A stretch of DNA of 27,887 bases from an uncultured Collinsella sp. (GTDB lineage Bacteria; Actinomycetota; Coriobacteriia; Coriobacteriales; Coriobacteriaceae), in NCBI GenBank assembly GCA_900540095.1, contig UQEO01000018.1, positions 1 to 27,887 of the forward strand, given 5' to 3'. Numbering within the stretch: position 1 is the stretch's first letter; each line of letters opens with the position of its first letter. Shown here in pieces: positions 7,704 to 15,506 of the stretch. The notes below the pieces were generated by a model that did no database searches, had not been told where the DNA came from, and worked only from the letters and a program-made list of their open reading frames with translations. A program made the position numbers and the translations under genes.

Positions 7704-9041
7704 ATGGACGAGATGTTTGCCATTAAATGTCAAAACTGCGGCGGCCCTATGTACTCGCACCAGGCTAAGCGCAGCTTTGAGTGCGCCTATTGCGGCACGG
7801 TGGTTCCGTGGCAGGCGGACGCCGGAGAGCCCAAGAGCGCTTTGGGTATTCGCCATACGCCGTTGACGGTGGTGGATGGACTGCTCAAACTCACGCATGT
7901 GTCGCAACTCGAGCGCCCGCAGGACCCGGACTGGTATTTCTTCAATGCGCACTGGCGCAATCAGTCGGTCCTGGAACATCTGCTGTGGGAGGATCGCGGC
8001 ACGGCGCAGGAGTTCCAAGAGGCCACGCATGTGAGCATTCCTTGCCCCTTCTGCGGAGCGTCCTTTGAGGGCGAGTCAACGCAGCGTGTGTTTGAGTGCC
8101 CGTCCTGCGGCAATAAGATCGGCATTGCGGACCTGCTCAAGCCGGGGACGTTTAGCAAGCGCCTGACCATGGGCGTTGGTGCGGAGTATGTGCCCGAGCA
8201 GGGTATTCCCTGCGAAATCTCGCCGCAGCAGGCACGTGCCAACGCGCTGCAGCTGGTGCGCCAGTATCCGGATGCCTTTGCCGGGCACGACGTGGAAGAC
8301 GCGATCCAAAACGACATGATGCTCTTCTATTTCCCCATGGCGCTGGCGGACTTGCGCATGATGGCGAGCTTCCCGGGCAAGGGCCTGAGCAAGGAGGCCT
8401 TGGTGTACTACGAGGTGCTCGACTGGGCATACCCCAGGGCAAACTACCTGGACGTTCGCCTCATGGGCATTTTGGAGCCGTGGGACTTTGCCAAGGTCGG
8501 TCCGTTCGATCCCGCCATGCAGGAAGGTGACTTTCGCGTTGTCTCAGTCGATGCGTCTACCAAGGACCAGGTGGTCATTGATAAGTTGGCGCTCGACGTT
8601 GCGGGCAACGACGCCGAGGCTGTACTGGGGCTCAATAAAAAGAGCATCCGCACCTGGGCGCGCAAGGCCCGCAAGCACAAGGACGGCCTAGTTATGGTGC
8701 CGGTGTACTTTGTCGACCGTCCGGCAACGGATAGCCGCGACGGCGAGCAGGTGCGCATCGCCGTAAACGGCCAGACGGGCCGCGCGGCCGCGGTGGTGTT
8801 TAGCGACAAGCGCGAGACGCATATTGTGGCGCCGCTCAGCCCGAGTCTGCATCTGTCCGGTGAGAGCACCGTGCACGCCACGCCCGTCGAGGTCAAATAC
8901 GTTAAATCGCCGTTCCTGTACCAGATCGTGCGCCGTGGAGGCGGCGAGCAACCGCGCCAGGTTGCAGCCGCCGTCGAGGGTTCCTACCGAGAGGAGAAGC
9001 CCAAACGCCGCGGTCTGCTGGGTGCGCTATTTGGGAAGTAG
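7704..9041 (+). CDS. Double zinc-ribbon protein of unknown function
   Basis: The 445-aa soluble protein starts at ATG 7704, preceded by a strong SD AAAGGAGGA. Two CxxC...CxxC zinc ribbons are visible: C9/C12/C27/C30 (CQNCGG ... CAYCG) and C114/C117/C132/C135 (CPFCGA ... CPSCG). The remainder is mixed alpha/beta with no motif I can name. Around residues 165-200 comes an ISPQQARANALQLVRQYPDAF helix. Towards the end a beta-rich region (VMVPVYFVD, VRIAVNGQTGRAAAVVF) resembles the repeated 'inner-membrane-targeted' zinc-ribbon proteins that end in short hydrophobic tails; this one ends KRRGLLGALFGK, a basic amphipathic tail. There is no signal peptide. It is divergent from the CDF exporter, so a metal-related role is possible but unsupported. 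Confidence 0.85.
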   Translation: MDEMFAIKCQNCGGPMYSHQAKRSFECAYCGTVVPWQADAGEPKSALGIRHTPLTVVDGLLKLTHVSQLERPQDPDWYFFNAHWRNQSVLEHLLWEDRGTAQEFQEATHVSIPCPFCGASFEGESTQRVFECPSCGNKIGIADLLKPGTFSKRLTMGVGAEYVPEQGIPCEISPQQARANALQLVRQYPDAFAGHDVEDAIQNDMMLFYFPMALADLRMMASFPGKGLSKEALVYYEVLDWAYPRANYLDVRLMGILEPWDFAKVGPFDPAMQEGDFRVVSVDASTKDQVVIDKLALDVAGNDAEAVLGLNKKSIRTWARKARKHKDGLVMVPVYFVDRPATDSRDGEQVRIAVNGQTGRAAAVVFSDKRETHIVAPLSPSLHLSGESTVHATPVEVKYVKSPFLYQIVRRGGGEQPRQVAAAVEGSYREEKPKRRGLLGALFGK

Positions 9042-9466
9042 GGGAGTAGCACCGGTTGTTGCCGTAAGGTGATGGCCGGGGGTGCGGGGCAGCTCTCAGG
9101 AGTGCGGGCTGCCGTCTGATTGTTTGAGGGTGCCAGATGTAAATAAACAGTGGAGCGGCTGCAAAAGAGCCTCCTCACTGGGTAAAATCAGGTTGTGCCG
9201 CGGAACCCGCTCCTCAGCTAGTCACACTTCGGAAGCGCGGGCAACGCAGGTATTATCGTCTAAAGGGCCGGCTGCAACCGGCCCTTTTCTGTGGCAGCCA
9301 ATGGACCCACATCAGACGAAGGCCGCGTCTTTGCCTGTCAGGTCACGCTCGCCAGCCACGGCTAGAATGTCGTTGCCGGCGTCCATGACCGGTATTGTTT
9401 CGTAGCGTGCGTCGCAACCGCGAGTGCGCCTGCGACGGCTGCGGTGGCTTCGGTCGCAACGTGCTG
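9042..9466. other. 425-bp non-coding stretch with one strong hairpin
   Basis: No convincing protein-coding frame is present; the open frames across it have no SD and no family-like composition. It holds a terminator-like hairpin at 9262-9290 with a TAAAAT box upstream (9183-9188). The sequence between them (about 9195-9260) is rich in short self-complementary GC words. This arrangement would suit a small RNA, but no known RNA family is recognised. The stretch 9291-9466 shows nothing definable beyond a 24-codon open frame on the minus strand. Confidence 0.4.
9262..9290 (+). terminator. Strong terminator-like hairpin
   Basis: AAAGGGCCGG (9262-9271) and CCGGCCCTTT (9278-9287) form a perfect 10-bp stem with the 6-nt loop CTGCAA, followed by a short T-rich run. 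It sits 220 bp after the zinc-ribbon gene. It could end that transcript or a separate small RNA. The stem starts with AAA, so it could also act weakly on the opposite strand. Confidence 0.75.
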
Positions 9467-10516
9467 CTACCCTTGCGTTTCGCCATTAGTCGCTTCGTTG
9501 ATGGCGCGGTACTCGGCGCTTAGTTCGCGCGCCAGCTCTTCCTTGCTTGGAAGATACGGCAGGTATTTGGCGGCAAACACTTGGTCGTTGTCTTCGGGCA
9601 GCGTGTACTCGACAATCGAATCGCTTTTGTCCGCGCAGAGCACGATGCCTATGGGCGGATTGTCGCCTTCGTTCATGAGCTCGCGCGTGTAGTAGTTCAC
9701 ATACATTTGCATCTGGCCCAGGTCCTGATGCGTAAGGTCGTCCGTCTTAAGGTCGATGAGCACGAAGCAGCGCATCAGATAGTTGTAAAAAACAAGGTCA
9801 ATATAAAAATGGCGCCCATCAAAGGTGATGCGCTTTTGGCGCGCCTCGAAAGCGAAACCACGGCCAAGCTCCAGCAAGAACTTCTGAAGATGCGTGATGA
9901 GCGCCTGCTCTAGATCGCTCTCGCGAAACGCAGTATCGTCCGAGAAACCTAAAAACTCCAGTACATATGGGTCGCGGATGATATCCTCGGGGCGACGAGC
10001 CGGGGCGCTCTTTTGGATTTCCTGGGTGACGGCCTCCTTGTCCTTGCTGGCAAGTAGGCGCTCGCGGAACATGGTGTTGATCTGGCGTTCGAGCTGACGC
10101 GTGCTCCAACGAGAATCGGCGCATTCGTTCATGTACCAGGTGCGAGCATCAGGGTCGGAAATGCGCATCAACCTGCGGTAATGAGTCCAGCTCAATTCGC
10201 TACGCAGTGCGTCGCGAATTGGAAACGCAAGAAAGAACTGACGCATATTGCGAAGGTTTGCGATGCCAAAGCCTCTTCCGAAATCCGCGGTAAGCCTTCT
10301 GGAGAGGCCTGCAATCAATGCCTCTCCATATGCTGCGCGCTCCTCTCCGCCCTGTTCATCTACAATACTCTTGCCGATCTCCCAATATGCCTCAACCATC
10401 GCAAAGTTAACGGCGGTATAGGCCTTGTCGCGAGCGGCGTTGAGAATCGAGGAGACCTGCTTGTAAAAACCTTCGGGCACGATTGCCGATTCTCCACGGT
10501 TTACCAGTTCGCCCAT
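9467..10516 (-). CDS. DUF1016 / YhcG-type PDDEXK nuclease domain protein
   Basis: The 349-aa protein has the two-part architecture of the DUF1016 family. Its N-terminal helical domain (VNFAMVEAYWEIGKSIV, ... GFGIANLRNMRQFFLAFP) is followed by a C-terminal PDDEXK nuclease-like domain. The likely catalytic core is YIDLVFYN (Asp) and CFVLIDLKT (D-x-K), preceded by RGFAFEARQKRI and followed by QMQMYVNYY. Family members are presumed DNases and are often found in restriction-modification or phage-defence neighbourhoods. Here it stands alone, with no methylase or specificity subunit nearby. ATG 10516 is used; GTG 10519 directly before it is equally possible, with SD GAGGAAAG 10-13 nt upstream. Codon use is less GC-biased than its neighbours, consistent with horizontal acquisition. 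Confidence 0.9.
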   Translation of the reverse strand: MGELVNRGESAIVPEGFYKQVSSILNAARDKAYTAVNFAMVEAYWEIGKSIVDEQGGEERAAYGEALIAGLSRRLTADFGRGFGIANLRNMRQFFLAFPIRDALRSELSWTHYRRLMRISDPDARTWYMNECADSRWSTRQLERQINTMFRERLLASKDKEAVTQEIQKSAPARRPEDIIRDPYVLEFLGFSDDTAFRESDLEQALITHLQKFLLELGRGFAFEARQKRITFDGRHFYIDLVFYNYLMRCFVLIDLKTDDLTHQDLGQMQMYVNYYTRELMNEGDNPPIGIVLCADKSDSIVEYTLPEDNDQVFAAKYLPYLPSKEELARELSAEYRAINEATNGETQG

Positions 10517-10623
10517 CACTGTCGCCCCACTTTCCTCTTGTGGAATGCATCTTTATCGCATTTAGTTTAAAGCCTCGCGCGGACATGAATTGCTGTGCTG
10601 TCTAGCACCTTCGCATGGGAGCC

Positions 10624-10652
10624 TTGCGGTGACTTAAATGTGGCCATAGAGA
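10624..10652 (+). promoter_or_regulatory. Candidate promoter of the PH-like gene
   Basis: TTGCGG (10624-10629) and TAGAGA (10647-10652) are separated by 17 bp and lie 33 bp upstream of the start codon at 10685. Both are imperfect matches to the housekeeping consensus. Confidence 0.4.
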
Positions 10653-10684
10653 CAGTTTTAACGAGCCCTATGGAGGTGACGCGC

Positions 10685-10954
10685 ATGGACAACAACACTG
10701 TGCTGTTCCAGGACAAAGGTTCGGGTAGGTTTAAAGACGTCAAGATCTACCCTAACCGCATTGAGGTACTCAAGAAGGGCACTTTTGGAGGCAAGCACAC
10801 CGAGATTGTCTACCTTAAGGACATCACGGGGGTCAGCAGGATCAAGGGCCGCGACGTTTTCCTACGTAACAGGCTGTTGACTGCCCGTGTCTTTAGTCTG
10901 AGCAGCCGCTCCCAAGCTCAGGAGTTCGTGAATGCGCTGAACATGGTGATGTAG
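10685..10954 (+). CDS. Small PH-like domain protein
   Basis: The 89-aa cytoplasmic protein has no signal or membrane segment. ATG 10685 is preceded by the SD GGAGGTG. It reads as a short beta-sandwich: FKDVKIYPNRIEVLKK, a G-rich turn, HTEIVYLKDITGVSRI, then RLLTARVFSL and a final helix SRSQAQEFVNALNMVM. This strand order with a C-terminal helix is that of bacterial PH-like (bPH / DUF4429-type) domains. Such domains are usually followed by a SHOCT segment, which is absent here. The function is unknown; the domain call is inference from pattern. Confidence 0.75.
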   Translation: MDNNTVLFQDKGSGRFKDVKIYPNRIEVLKKGTFGGKHTEIVYLKDITGVSRIKGRDVFLRNRLLTARVFSLSSRSQAQEFVNALNMVM

Positions 10955-10982
10955 CCGATAACGGCGTTCGGGCTAAGGTAAA

Positions 10983-11017
10983 AATCGGGGCGCAGAACGG
11001 TATTCTGCGCCCCGATT
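10983..11017 (-). terminator. Terminator of the PI-PLC-like gene
   Basis: AATCGGGGCGCAGAA (10983-10997) and TTCTGCGCCCCGATT (11003-11017) form a perfect 15-bp stem with a 5-nt loop. Read on the minus strand, the stem runs into TTTTT, placing it as the terminator of the gene ending at 11047. On the plus strand no T-run follows, but the stem may also slow readthrough from the PH-like gene. Confidence 0.85.
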
Positions 11018-11046
11018 GAGTTAATGCGCCCAAAAGACTGGCTTGC

Positions 11047-13512
11047 CTATTCGTTAACGTCCTCGGTATTGTCGCGGGCATTGGCAAGCATTACCGTTCC
11101 GGCGACCGTTGTCGCTACGGCGGCAGCGGCGAGCCCGGCGGCGATGCCAGAGCCGTCGCCCGTGTCGGCGAGCTTTCCGCCCGAGCCCTTGCCCTTGTTG
11201 CCCTTACCGTTCTTATCAGCGCCGCCCGCGTTGGCGCCAGTGCCGGTGCCGGCGCCGCCTGCACCGTCCGAGGCCGCTACGGGAAAGCTTGCGGCTCCGT
11301 CGCTGGCAAGCGTGTAGTTCTGCGCCGCGTCGCCCAAAAGCCCATTCGCACGCACCCAGTACGTTCCCGCGGTAAATGCCTCGCCCTCGGCCATTTCCGT
11401 GCCCGGAGCGCCGTTTGCATCGTGCATAAACTCGAGCTGGGCGGTGCAGGCATCGCCTTCGAGCTTGCCCTCGAGCGGCGCCGCGATCTTTGCGCGCACG
11501 TCCTCGCCGGCCTTAAGGCCCTCGAGCCCTTCAAAGTGGGGCGTCAGTGCGCGCGGGTCGATATCGATGGGCACGGAACCCTGCAGTTCCGTAACGGTCT
11601 CGTTGCCCAAAGCGTCGACATCCACGTATTCGATGGCAAACGTGTTGCCCGAAGCCGTCACGCTGAGTACGTTGCTGCTGTCGACAAGGCGGAAACGACC
11701 CTCGCCAACGGTCTTTCCATCCTGGAGTGAGGCATCGCTCAACGAGTCGCCGTATGTCATGCGTATACGGGTCGGGAGGTAGTACGAAACGGTCTGCTTG
11801 TGCTTCGCATCGTAATTGCGCTGGTAGATGCTTCGGGCCAGTGCCGCATCAACAAAGTCGGACGCAATGATGCCAATGTGCTTGAGGCAGTCCTCCTTTG
11901 TGCTCTCATTTCCGGTGCTGTTTATATACTGGCTCTTGTATAGATGCTCGTTGACCACTCGTGCTGCGGTAAAAGGATTGCTTCCTTGCTTGTAGTTCGT
12001 GCAGCTGGTGTAGTTGATACACCAGCTGTGCTCCAGGACCTTTACCTTGGCCCCGTCATTGTCCTCGACGTCCACCATGATGCGGGCGAGCTTGGTTGTC
12101 TCCTGCAGCGCCATATCGACCCAGCCGATTTTGTCGGTTCCTGTGCATTCGTAATGGTCCTGGGCGTATACCTTGGTGCAATAGGGCTCTTCGTCACCCG
12201 TTTTCCCCACGGCTTCAAAGCCCCGCTCGTCTCGAACGAGACACATAGAGGTGCTGTCGGTGTGTGCTGCGATTTTGTCGTCCCATTGGGTGAGGTCGAG
12301 GCCCCATGTGTGGCTGCTTACGCTGTTGCCGGCGAGCCCAAACCGACGCAGCAGGACGATCTTTCCGCGCACCTCGCCCAGCGTGGGGATGCGGCTCGAT
12401 GTGTAGAACAGGTCGGGGTTCTCATCAAAAACCTTGCCCAAGGCCGTCGTGAGGCTTTCGTCGGTAGCCTCGCCATTGCCCCGCGACACGAGCATGATGA
12501 GCGCTTCTGTCGGGTTTTCGCTCAAAAACGTATTGAAGTACCCGATGACATCGGAGAGATGCATAAAGTTCCCGTCTTTTTTGAGCAGGTAACAAGCTCC
12601 GTGGTCGATGCCGGGGTTCTCACCCTTTCCGAGTCGAATATCAAAATAGCGAACGCCTTCGAGCAGCTGCGTGGGGATGTAATCCTGCTGGCATTTTGCC
12701 TGGGAGGATTGGGGCTCGGTGTCGTTGTCCACGCTGCAGGTGCCCGAATCGTGCGTGCCCGGGATGCTCAGTTCGTCGAGGAACTTGTTGTTGTCGACGT
12801 ATTTCATCCAACAGGGCCCGTCGACGTAGCTGCTATACGTGGTCCAGTCGATACTGCTAACCGTGGTATTGGTCTTGCCCATGTCGTAACCGACAAGTTC
12901 GAGCTCCCACGGAATGCTCTTCCTCTTATGGCAGATCTTGTTGTTGTCCTGGTCTTTGCCGTCCTTTTCTATGGCCAGGTAATTAATGTCTTTTTTCTCG
13001 TTTGTGCGGTCTCGGATGATATAGGTTCCGTTTGACTGGCGTTCAAACGCAAAAGCGCGGCTGGGCTTGTTGTCATACTCGCCACTCCATACGTGGATGA
13101 CCTTTCCATCTTTGTCCGAGTCGCCGTCGACCGACCAAATGCTGTAGCCCGTCTTTTTATGCTCTTCGAAATTGAGCAAGGTGCGGATAGCATACCAGTT
13201 TGTATCGTCATTCTTGGTCGTTACGTTCTCAAGGATGAGCTTGCTGGACGTGCCGTCATTAAACAGGTGGCAGACGTTGCCGATGACGTTGCCGTCTTCG
13301 TTGACGCTCGCGGTGCGAAAATAGCCCGCGGGGCGAAGACGAATGACGAACTTGTCGAGGTTGGCCGCCGATGTGGGCGTGTCTTCTGCAAATGCCGCGC
13401 GCATGGGAAGGCCCAATCCCGCGGTTTCGGGCAGGCTTGCAAGCGGCGACAACGCCGCGAGTCCAAGGCCCAGCGTAAACGCTCGGCGACTGATGGCATG
13501 ATGTTCGGTCAT
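11047..13512 (-). CDS. Tat-exported, wall-anchored PI-PLC-like phosphodiesterase with lectin-like domain
   Basis: The 821-aa secreted protein starts at ATG 13512, with SD GGAGGAG immediately upstream. A twin-arginine signal (SRRAFTLGLGLAAL, residues about 9-22) is followed by a cleavage region near AFA. Residues about 45-200 look like a ricin-type beta-trefoil (FVIRLRPAGYFRTAS ... YLAIEKDGKD ... WELELVGYD). The catalytic PI-PLC X region follows: LSIPGTHDSGT with H254, GVRYFDIRLG, and IDHGACYLL with H304, matching the two-His mechanism of bacterial phosphatidylinositol-specific phospholipase C. The C-terminal third carries Ig-like repeats, a Gly/Lys linker, and a sorting signal LADTG (781-785) followed by a hydrophobic stretch and a charged tail. 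It probably cleaves phosphoinositide or GPI-type lipids at the cell surface; substrate and physiological role are inferred. It is transcribed alone. Confidence 0.88.
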   Translation of the reverse strand: MTEHHAISRRAFTLGLGLAALSPLASLPETAGLGLPMRAAFAEDTPTSAANLDKFVIRLRPAGYFRTASVNEDGNVIGNVCHLFNDGTSSKLILENVTTKNDDTNWYAIRTLLNFEEHKKTGYSIWSVDGDSDKDGKVIHVWSGEYDNKPSRAFAFERQSNGTYIIRDRTNEKKDINYLAIEKDGKDQDNNKICHKRKSIPWELELVGYDMGKTNTTVSSIDWTTYSSYVDGPCWMKYVDNNKFLDELSIPGTHDSGTCSVDNDTEPQSSQAKCQQDYIPTQLLEGVRYFDIRLGKGENPGIDHGACYLLKKDGNFMHLSDVIGYFNTFLSENPTEALIMLVSRGNGEATDESLTTALGKVFDENPDLFYTSSRIPTLGEVRGKIVLLRRFGLAGNSVSSHTWGLDLTQWDDKIAAHTDSTSMCLVRDERGFEAVGKTGDEEPYCTKVYAQDHYECTGTDKIGWVDMALQETTKLARIMVDVEDNDGAKVKVLEHSWCINYTSCTNYKQGSNPFTAARVVNEHLYKSQYINSTGNESTKEDCLKHIGIIASDFVDAALARSIYQRNYDAKHKQTVSYYLPTRIRMTYGDSLSDASLQDGKTVGEGRFRLVDSSNVLSVTASGNTFAIEYVDVDALGNETVTELQGSVPIDIDPRALTPHFEGLEGLKAGEDVRAKIAAPLEGKLEGDACTAQLEFMHDANGAPGTEMAEGEAFTAGTYWVRANGLLGDAAQNYTLASDGAASFPVAASDGAGGAGTGTGANAGGADKNGKGNKGKGSGGKLADTGDGSGIAAGLAAAAVATTVAGTVMLANARDNTEDVNE

Positions 13513-13717
13513 AACTCCTCCATTCGCAGGGTGCGGTAATGCGCTCATTTTGGTCACTATACTGCCCGGATGTTTAAAGGTGTCGGCTTAAATTGTGTGC
13601 GCGGCGCTATAAATCGGCGGGCGGACGTGTTTGGGTGCTTGCCTATTTGTGCTGCTACCGCGCTGGGGGTGGTTTTGCCGCCCGGCACCCTCGCGTTCGC
13701 CGGCTATCGGCATAAGA

Positions 13718-13747
13718 AAGGGAGGGTCGGTTTACCGGCCCTCCCTT
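13718..13747 (-). terminator. Terminator of the lipoprotein gene
   Basis: A 13-bp stem (13718-13730 with 13735-13747, one G-U pair) encloses the loop TTTA. On the minus strand it is followed by TCTT, extending the stem's own TT. It lies 71 bp past the stop of the lipoprotein gene that ends at 13818. Confidence 0.75.
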
Positions 13748-13817
13748 AGTACGAAACGCTGGGGCACCGCCGCTTGTTGGCAGTGCGCTCGTGTTTTTCG
13801 TTACGCTCGCGAGTCGC

Positions 13818-14411
13818 TTAGCGCTTAATCTCGATATCGTCGAGCTTAACATCCATGGCCTCGGTCTTGGCCTTGGCGATATCATCGGCAAATTCCAGAG
13901 ACTTCATCATGGTTTCGACGGCATCCTTGTGCTCCTCGACGTTGTCGATGCGCACGTAGACGCTGCCGCCGCCTGCTTCGGTGAAGTACTCAGTCGTCAC
14001 GCCGCCCGAGTGTGTATAGGAAGCGTTGCGCCAAGTCTTGCCGTTGTACTTGACGGGGTCATTCTCGGTCCACTCAAAGCTGGCATTCCACTTTGCCTCG
14101 TAGTCGAACAGCTCGTCGGCGTTCTTGTCAGGATCGAAGACAGGGATGAAGCGATCGCTGGCGTGCTCGCTCTCGGTGAACTTAAACTGGGCCCTATCGG
14201 CCGTGTCGCCGGCGACGTCGGTGATCTCGACGCCCTCGGGGACCTCGACCTTAAACCAAATGAAGTCGGTCCTCATATCCACGGCTGGCTTTTCTGCTCC
14301 GCCGCCACCGCCACTGCCGGTAGTGCCGCCGCTTCCGCCACAACCCACCAGGGCAACCGCGGCAAAGAGACTGATGCAGAGGGTGAGAATCGCAAAGGCC
14401 TTCTTTTTCAT
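13818..14411 (-). CDS. Secreted lipoprotein of unknown function
   Basis: The 197-aa product starts at ATG 14411 with SD GAGGAGGA. It has a classical lipoprotein signal: KKK n-region, hydrophobic core, and lipobox LVGC with the modified Cys at residue 24. A glycine-rich linker (GGSGG ... GGGGG) follows. The mature domain (about residues 45-190) is beta-rich and acidic, with VEVPEGVEI, YNGKTWRNASYTHSGG, and VYVRIDNVEEHKDAVETMMKSLEF. That pattern, a 'value' domain with a late helix, resembles small surface lipoproteins of Coriobacteria, but no named family is recognised. It is monocistronic. Confidence 0.85.
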   Translation of the reverse strand: MKKKAFAILTLCISLFAAVALVGCGGSGGTTGSGGGGGAEKPAVDMRTDFIWFKVEVPEGVEITDVAGDTADRAQFKFTESEHASDRFIPVFDPDKNADELFDYEAKWNASFEWTENDPVKYNGKTWRNASYTHSGGVTTEYFTEAGGGSVYVRIDNVEEHKDAVETMMKSLEFADDIAKAKTEAMDVKLDDIEIKR

Positions 14412-14871
14412 GGTCGTGTCCTCCTCGATCTGTAACCGCCCATGGATTACCTGCCTTTACTGTACGCGTGGACGGCTCGCTAGGGTGGGCCATGTGTCCC
14501 ATTCTGAGGGCCGGATTTGCGCCGACAAGTGGCAATATGCGCGGGTCCAAAAGAGGGGAGAGCCGATGCTGTCGGCCCTCACCGGGGTTGGGCGCCCAGT
14601 GCTTTAAAGGGGCGCGTGTACGCGGGCATTGCCCCAATAGGTTCCTTGTTTATAGATATGTCCCAGTTTGTGACGTCCGGAAGTCCCGAAAGTTGAGCCA
14701 TGTGCCCCATGTTTGCGTTGGCATGGTCTATCGTGTGCCATAGAAATCCGCGATGGCCAGGTGCGCTGACGCTTGAGTACTTATGGGCTAGACTTAGCAC
14801 CATTATGTGATCGATGCGGTCGGTCGGTGGTTGCCACCCGACCGATGTATATGACTTGAAGGTGCGTGCGT
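14412..14871. other. 460-bp intergenic region with short imperfect repeats and a leader hairpin
   Basis: No supported gene is present. Two 17-bp imperfect copies (15/17 identical), at 14486-14502 and 14694-14710, share the core GCCATGTG. A hairpin precedes fchA: TCGGTCGG (14820-14827) with CCGACCGA (14838-14845), extended by TGG/CCA with a single bulged C. It is not followed by T residues, so it is not a standard terminator. The minus strand carries a 74-codon open frame (14579-14803) with no SD. Confidence 0.35.
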
Positions 14872-15504
14872 ATGAGCCAAGAGATGATGGACAAGACCTG
14901 CCGCGGGTTTGCCGAGGCGCTTGCCGCGCGCGAGCCGGTTCCCGGCGGTGGCAGCGCGAGCGCCTTTGTGGGCGCGCTGGGCGCCTCGCTGTGCGGAATG
15001 GTTGCCCGCTACGGTGCGACCAATCCCGCGCTTGCTGATCGTGCGGATGACCTGACGCGTGCGTTTGCCCAGGCGGATGAGCTGGCCCAGGAGCTTGTCG
15101 AGTTGGTTGCCGAGGACGTTCGTGCCTACGGGCGGGTGTCCGCGGCGTACGGTATTCCGCGTGACGATCCGGCTCGAGCGACCGCGATTCAGGATGCTCT
15201 GCATGTGGCCGCTATGCCGCCGTATCGCATTATGGATGCCTGCGGGCGTGCGCTGGCGCTGCTCGAGGACATGGCCGACAAGGGTTCGCGTCAGCTGCTG
15301 TCCGATGTGGCGTGCGGCGCCGTGTTCTGCCGTGCTGCTATGCAGGGCGCGAGCTTGACGCTCTTTGCGAACACCACGTCTATGAAGGATCGCGTTCGTG
15401 CTAAGGAGCTCGAGACCGCGTGTGATGAGTTGCTCGACACATGGTTGCCGCGCGCCGATGCGCTGGCGCGCCGCGCCTCCGACGCTGCAAGGAAGAGAGG
15501 ATAG
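14872..15504 (+). CDS. fchA: Cyclodeaminase / cyclohydrolase family protein (FchA)
   Basis: The 210-aa protein belongs to the formiminotransferase-cyclodeaminase C-terminal family. It converts formimino-THF to methenyl-THF or acts as methenyl-THF cyclohydrolase, forming 10-formyl-THF. The diagnostic EPVPGGGSASAFVGALGAS glycine-rich loop is at residues 21-39, followed by a helical bundle (ELVELVAEDVRAYGRVSAAYG). ATG 14872 is preceded by SD GAAGGTG; the in-frame GTG at 14866 is less well placed. It is coupled to folD, whose start is 2 bp beyond the stop. The pairing suggests that FchA provides the cyclohydrolase step for the neighbouring dehydrogenase. Confidence 0.92.
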   Translation: MSQEMMDKTCRGFAEALAAREPVPGGGSASAFVGALGASLCGMVARYGATNPALADRADDLTRAFAQADELAQELVELVAEDVRAYGRVSAAYGIPRDDPARATAIQDALHVAAMPPYRIMDACGRALALLEDMADKGSRQLLSDVACGAVFCRAAMQGASLTLFANTTSMKDRVRAKELETACDELLDTWLPRADALARRASDAARKRG

Positions 15505-15506
15505 CT

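Noticed and set aside
9180..9260. SRP 4.5S-type or other known structured RNA
   Set aside because: CGGAAG is present, but the surrounding conserved GTCAGG and GGAAGCAGC order is missing.
9312..9386. 24-codon minus-strand frame after the DUF1016 gene
   Set aside because: The residues look protein-like, but there is no SD, no neighbour context and no homologue I recognise; too short to support.
9082..9405. 107-codon plus-strand open frame
   Set aside because: It runs through the strong hairpin at 9262-9290 and has no SD and unnatural residue composition.
14579..14803. 74-codon minus-strand open frame upstream of fchA
   Set aside because: No SD, no recognisable domain, and it overlaps the repeat copy that also yields a short similar peptide nearby; more likely non-coding.
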